Source of the DNA: Patescibacteria group bacterium
Lineage (GTDB): Bacteria > Patescibacteriota > Minisyncoccia > Phycocordibacterales > UBA12079
Direction: 5' to 3'
DNA: 5,146 nt
Assembly: GCA_018821685.1 (NCBI GenBank)
Contig: JAHJLO010000013.1
Coordinates: forward strand, 1-5,146
A model generated the notes under the pieces. The model had not been told where the DNA came from. It worked only from the letters and a program-made list of their open reading frames with translations, and searched no databases. Shown here piece after piece: positions 4,743 to 5,146 of this stretch; position 1 is the first letter of the stretch, and each line of letters begins with the position of its first letter. The translations under genes were made by a program, and so were the position numbers.

Positions 4743-4746
4743 AAAT

Positions 4747-5124
4747 ATGAGCACCACAGACAACAAAGATCTTTTAGAAGAAATAGAAATGACCCAAGAA
4801 AGGTTCGACCAAATAAGTATTATTATTCTTGAGGTTATGGGAAAAAATGTTGTTAGAGATTATGGTTTAAACAAAAAACCAACTACCAAGAATGAAATCA
4901 GTGAATTTATAAAAGATGTTAGCATAGAAATGTTCTGCGAAGAACCGCCTAAATATTCTGAAAAAGAACTAGCGATACTACATTCAAAAGAATCTTTCTT
5001 CAAAGTAGCCCAAGAATTAACAGACCTTAAGGGTGACGCTAAAAAACTTAATATCTCTCAAGAAGAATTGTCGGAATGGATTCGTACAAACAGTTTAAGG
5101 TCAATAAGAGAAGCGGGGTATTAA
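4747..5124 (+). CDS. Hypothetical acidic soluble protein
   Basis: Family not recognised. It is 125 residues, acidic and hydrophilic, predicted to be a bundle of helices with no membrane segment or signal peptide. The N-terminal 20 residues are Glu/Asp-rich (LLEEIEMTQERF), followed by a hydrophobic helix at about 21-32 (ISIIILEVM), a polar stretch with N42-K-K-P-T-T, a helix at about 50-63 and a further helix at about 71-95. Residues 97-118 (DAKKLNISQEELSEWIRTNSLR) read like the second half of a helix-turn-helix, with NIS as the turn and QEELSEWIRT as the recognition helix, but the evidence is thin. If it binds DNA it could act on the near-palindromes over its own promoter; this is inference. 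The start is fixed by AGGAGG four bases upstream and a strong promoter. The stop is 22 bases from the window edge, so any downstream partner is out of view. Confidence 0.75.
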   Translation: MSTTDNKDLLEEIEMTQERFDQISIIILEVMGKNVVRDYGLNKKPTTKNEISEFIKDVSIEMFCEEPPKYSEKELAILHSKESFFKVAQELTDLKGDAKKLNISQEELSEWIRTNSLRSIREAGY

Positions 5125-5146
5125 ACCTGTCTTACACAAAAAGATG

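Overview
The window is AT-rich (roughly one third G+C by eye) bacterial chromosome. It holds two conserved housekeeping genes among several short, unrecognised ones. Reading frames use the standard code, with TGG for tryptophan and no in-frame TGA. Genes are compact and some have textbook AGGAGG ribosome sites. This fits a small-genome, low-GC bacterium, possibly Patescibacteria/CPR, but no marker settles the lineage.

Layout. (1) 12-1800, + strand: a DUF3307 membrane protein and a CCA-adding tRNA nucleotidyltransferase with an HD domain, 13 bp apart and probably co-transcribed, followed by a candidate terminator at 1833-1878. (2) 1868-2226: a self-contained unit with promoter, an eight-G ribosome-site tract, a 72-residue two-helix membrane protein and a perfect 11-bp terminator. 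(3) 2227-2701: no intact gene. It holds a start-less, probably decayed reading frame, several palindromes, five copies of TAAARGACAT in nested inverted arrangement around a perfect DnaA-box sequence, and a terminator for the next gene. (4) 2702-3553, - strand: exodeoxyribonuclease III / AP endonuclease. (5) 3710-4162, + strand: an unrecognised basic, cysteine-containing helical protein whose stop codon lies in the loop of a strong hairpin terminator. (6) 4200-4499, - strand: a 99-residue two-helix membrane protein. (7) 4747-5124, + strand: an acidic unrecognised 125-residue protein. Units 6 and 7 diverge from a 247-bp spacer with a good sigma-70-type promoter in each direction, and the rightward promoter is overlapped by a repeated near-palindrome that looks like an operator.

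The two recognised enzymes serve tRNA 3'-end maturation and base-excision DNA repair and are not an obvious pathway pair. The small genes have their own signals and look like independent units. The most unusual material is the noncoding segment 2395-2664 and its motif TAAAGGACA. Counting the variant TAAAAGACA there are eight copies in the window: three inside cca and five in the spacer. No complete defence system, mobile element, CRISPR array, rRNA or tRNA gene was seen.
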